DNA from: Fodinibacter sp963811825
GTDB taxonomy: Bacteria; Actinomycetota; Actinomycetes; Actinomycetales; Dermatophilaceae
Direction of reading: 5' to 3'
Length of the DNA: 64,000 bases
Assembly: GCA_963811825.1 (NCBI GenBank)
Contig: CAWESS010000036.1
Span: forward strand, 434,001-498,000
Each line of letters begins with the position of its first letter. Within the stretch, counting starts at the first letter, position 1. Under the pieces are notes generated by a model. It was not told the origin of the DNA and searched no databases. It saw only the letters and a list, made by a program, of their open reading frames with translations. The position numbers and the translations under genes are program-made. Shown here in pieces: positions 62,688 to 64,000 of this stretch.

Positions 62688-63183
62688 TCAGGTGGCGTCG
62701 ACGTCGTAGGGCGTCGGTCGCGTGGGGTCCCACGCGGTGGGGCCGGGGTGCTTGGAGATGTAGACCGCGGGCGCCGCGTCGGAAGTCCCTGAGCCCCCCG
62801 CGCTCGCTGCGGTGACGGCCGCGCCGCCGGCGACGGCTGCGCCGGCAGCGGCCTTGCCACCCGTGAGGCCCCTTTCCCGCGGACCTGACGGACCCGATCT
62901 GGTCACGCACGGGCGCAACGGCGTCGTCCAAGGGGTCGAGCAGCGCTTCCTTGACGATGCGCCGCGGGTCGTACTGCCGCGGGTCGTACTGCCGCCAGTT
63001 GATGTCCTCGTACTCGGGGCCGAGCTGGTCCTTCAGCTGGACCTTGGCGCCCTCGGCCATGACCCGTGCCTTGCGGATGCCGCGCGCCAGCTTCGCGGCG
63101 TACTCGGGGAGTCGGTCGGGGCCGAGGATGAACACCGCGATGAGCGCGACGAGCACGATCTCCCAGCCGTTGACGCCGAACAC
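62688..63183 (-). CDS. tatB: Sec-independent translocase protein TatB (one frameshift as assembled)
   Basis: The N-terminal helix MFGVNGWEIVLVALIAVFILGPDRLPEYAAKLARGIRKAR is the TatB signature, with the FGxxxxE motif and GP hinge. A charged region follows. At about 62875, after RSAGKG, the frame changes; removing one G from the GGGG run restores LTGGKAAAGAAVAGG and the C-terminal tail to DVDAT. The 496 nt minus one gives 165 codons. It forms the Tat receptor with TatC. It is next to htrA, a common actinobacterial order. Confidence 0.88.
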
Positions 63184-63231
63184 CGAACACCACCCGTCCC
63201 TCTCCTGGACCGCAGAACCCTGGCGAGGGCC

Positions 63232-64000
63232 TCAGTCAGCCGAACCCTCGAGGACCATGGTGACATCCCGCTCGGCACCGCCGCGCACGATGGTCATGGT
63301 GACCTTCTCGCCGACGGTCCTGGAGCGGATGAGGACGACGAGCTCGCCGTCCTCGGAGACGGGCCTGCCCTCGAAGGCGATGACGACGTCGCCGGCCTCG
63401 AGACCGGCTTCCGCGGCCGGTCCGTCGGGGGCCACGGCGGGCTGGCCCGCGGGCCCCTCGTCGGCGATGCGCACGCCTTCCCCGTCGTAGGTCGAGTCGA
63501 GGAAGACCCCGATGATCGGGTGCACGGCCTTGCCGGTCGTGATCAGCTGCTCGACGGTCGTGGCCACCTGGTCGCTGGGGATGGCGAACCCGACCCCGAT
63601 GTTGCCGCTCTGCCCACTGATCTCGGACCCGGGTGCCCGCGCGATGGCGGAGTTGACGCCGATGACCCGACCCTGCATGTCGAGGAGGGGGCCCCCGGAG
63701 TTGCCGGGGTTGATGGCGGCGTCGGTCTGGATCGCGTTGATGAACGACTGGTCGTCGGCCTCGCCGGGGGTCACGGGCCGGTCGAGGGCACTGACGATCC
63801 CCGAGGTCACGGTCGAGTCGAGCCCGAGCGGGGCCCCGACGGCAATGACCTGGTCGCCGACGACGACGTCCGCGGACCGACCGAGGGTGAGCGGCTCCAG
63901 GTCGGTGCGGTCGACCTTGACGACGGCGAGGTCGTAGGAGCCGTCGCGGCCGACGATCGTTGCGGGCACCTGCTGCCCGTTCGCGAGGACGACGGTGATC
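63232..64000 (-). CDS. htrA: HtrA/DegP-type serine protease with PDZ domain (N-terminus outside window)
   Basis: This is the C-terminal 255 residues of a trypsin-like envelope protease. The catalytic Asp lies in SYDLAVVKVDRTDLEPL and the catalytic Ser in AAINPGNSGGPLLDMQG; the His is beyond the right edge. A PDZ domain follows (PIIGVFLDSTYDGEGVRIADEGP, GLEAGDVVIAFEGRPV). It probably degrades misfolded exported proteins. The gene lies downstream on the same strand order as tatB, with a 48-bp gap. Confidence 0.92.
   Translation of the reverse strand, partial: ITVVLANGQQVPATIVGRDGSYDLAVVKVDRTDLEPLTLGRSADVVVGDQVIAVGAPLGLDSTVTSGIVSALDRPVTPGEADDQSFINAIQTDAAINPGNSGGPLLDMQGRVIGVNSAIARAPGSEISGQSGNIGVGFAIPSDQVATTVEQLITTGKAVHPIIGVFLDSTYDGEGVRIADEGPAGQPAVAPDGPAAEAGLEAGDVVIAFEGRPVSEDGELVVLIRSRTVGEKVTMTIVRGGAERDVTMVLEGSAD

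Overview
The window is a high-GC chromosome segment of an actinobacterium. Nearly all codons end in G or C. MoeZ-type MoeB-rhodanese, DUF3107, DUF2332, a single-chain RIO-like kinase and the mgtE-like/DUF1003/mrp/tatB/htrA order are actinobacterial hallmarks. An over-used octamer, GGATGCCG, and the gene set make a Micrococcales, Intrasporangiaceae-like host my best guess, but this is inference. I see no rRNA, tRNA, CRISPR array, transposase or integrase.

1-11.0 kb is housekeeping: a DHFR-like reductase cut by the left edge, moeZ, TetR, DUF3107, a small membrane protein, a ferritin-like protein, a DEAD-box helicase, an alcohol dehydrogenase, a solitary ParA, LysR, a GNAT acetyltransferase, a VOC protein and a RecB-like nuclease.

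11.0-37.7 kb is the centre of interest, a nearly uninterrupted set of genes for taking choline to glycine and pyruvate. Uptake is by betT (BCCT) and proVWX. BetA and BetB oxidise choline to glycine betaine. A pyrrolysine-free MttB-family methyltransferase (mtgB-like), a corrinoid protein (mtgC), a methyl-THF methyltransferase (mtgA), a reductive activator of corrinoid proteins and a DUF1638 protein would demethylate betaine. An 838-residue DMGO/DMGDH-like flavoprotein with its own ETF would strip dimethylglycine to glycine. A MTHFR-like protein, a homocysteine methyltransferase-like protein, PurU and serine dehydratase handle C1 units and serine. Two IclR regulators sit inside. A palindromic box, GTTGC-N7-GC(A/G)AC, stands before metF-like, betB, proX, betT and the DMGO-like gene, doubled at exactly 19-bp spacing before betT and in a weaker form at two others. 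A different 34-bp palindrome lies between the mtg operon and mtgB.

37.7-50.5 kb holds a PHP phosphoesterase, a GntP-type permease, a MaoC protein, a DUF559 gene bracketed by two near-identical 59-bp palindromic repeats, glpK, a beta-lactamase-like protein, DUF2332, aminopeptidase P, a PIG-L deacetylase, a stress protein and a VanY-type peptidase. 50.48-52.37 kb is an islet between copies of the 3' end of an acyl-CoA dehydrogenase gene. 52.3-64 kb holds that dehydrogenase, a RIO-like kinase, an oxidoreductase, an L,D-transpeptidase, two CoA-ester lyases, an MgtE-N/CBS protein, DUF1003, mrp, tatB and htrA (cut by the right edge).

Eight recognisable genes are broken by a total of 13 frameshifts, and every one fits a single extra base. 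I read this as insertion-type sequencing error rather than gene decay. For those genes I give whole-gene coordinates.
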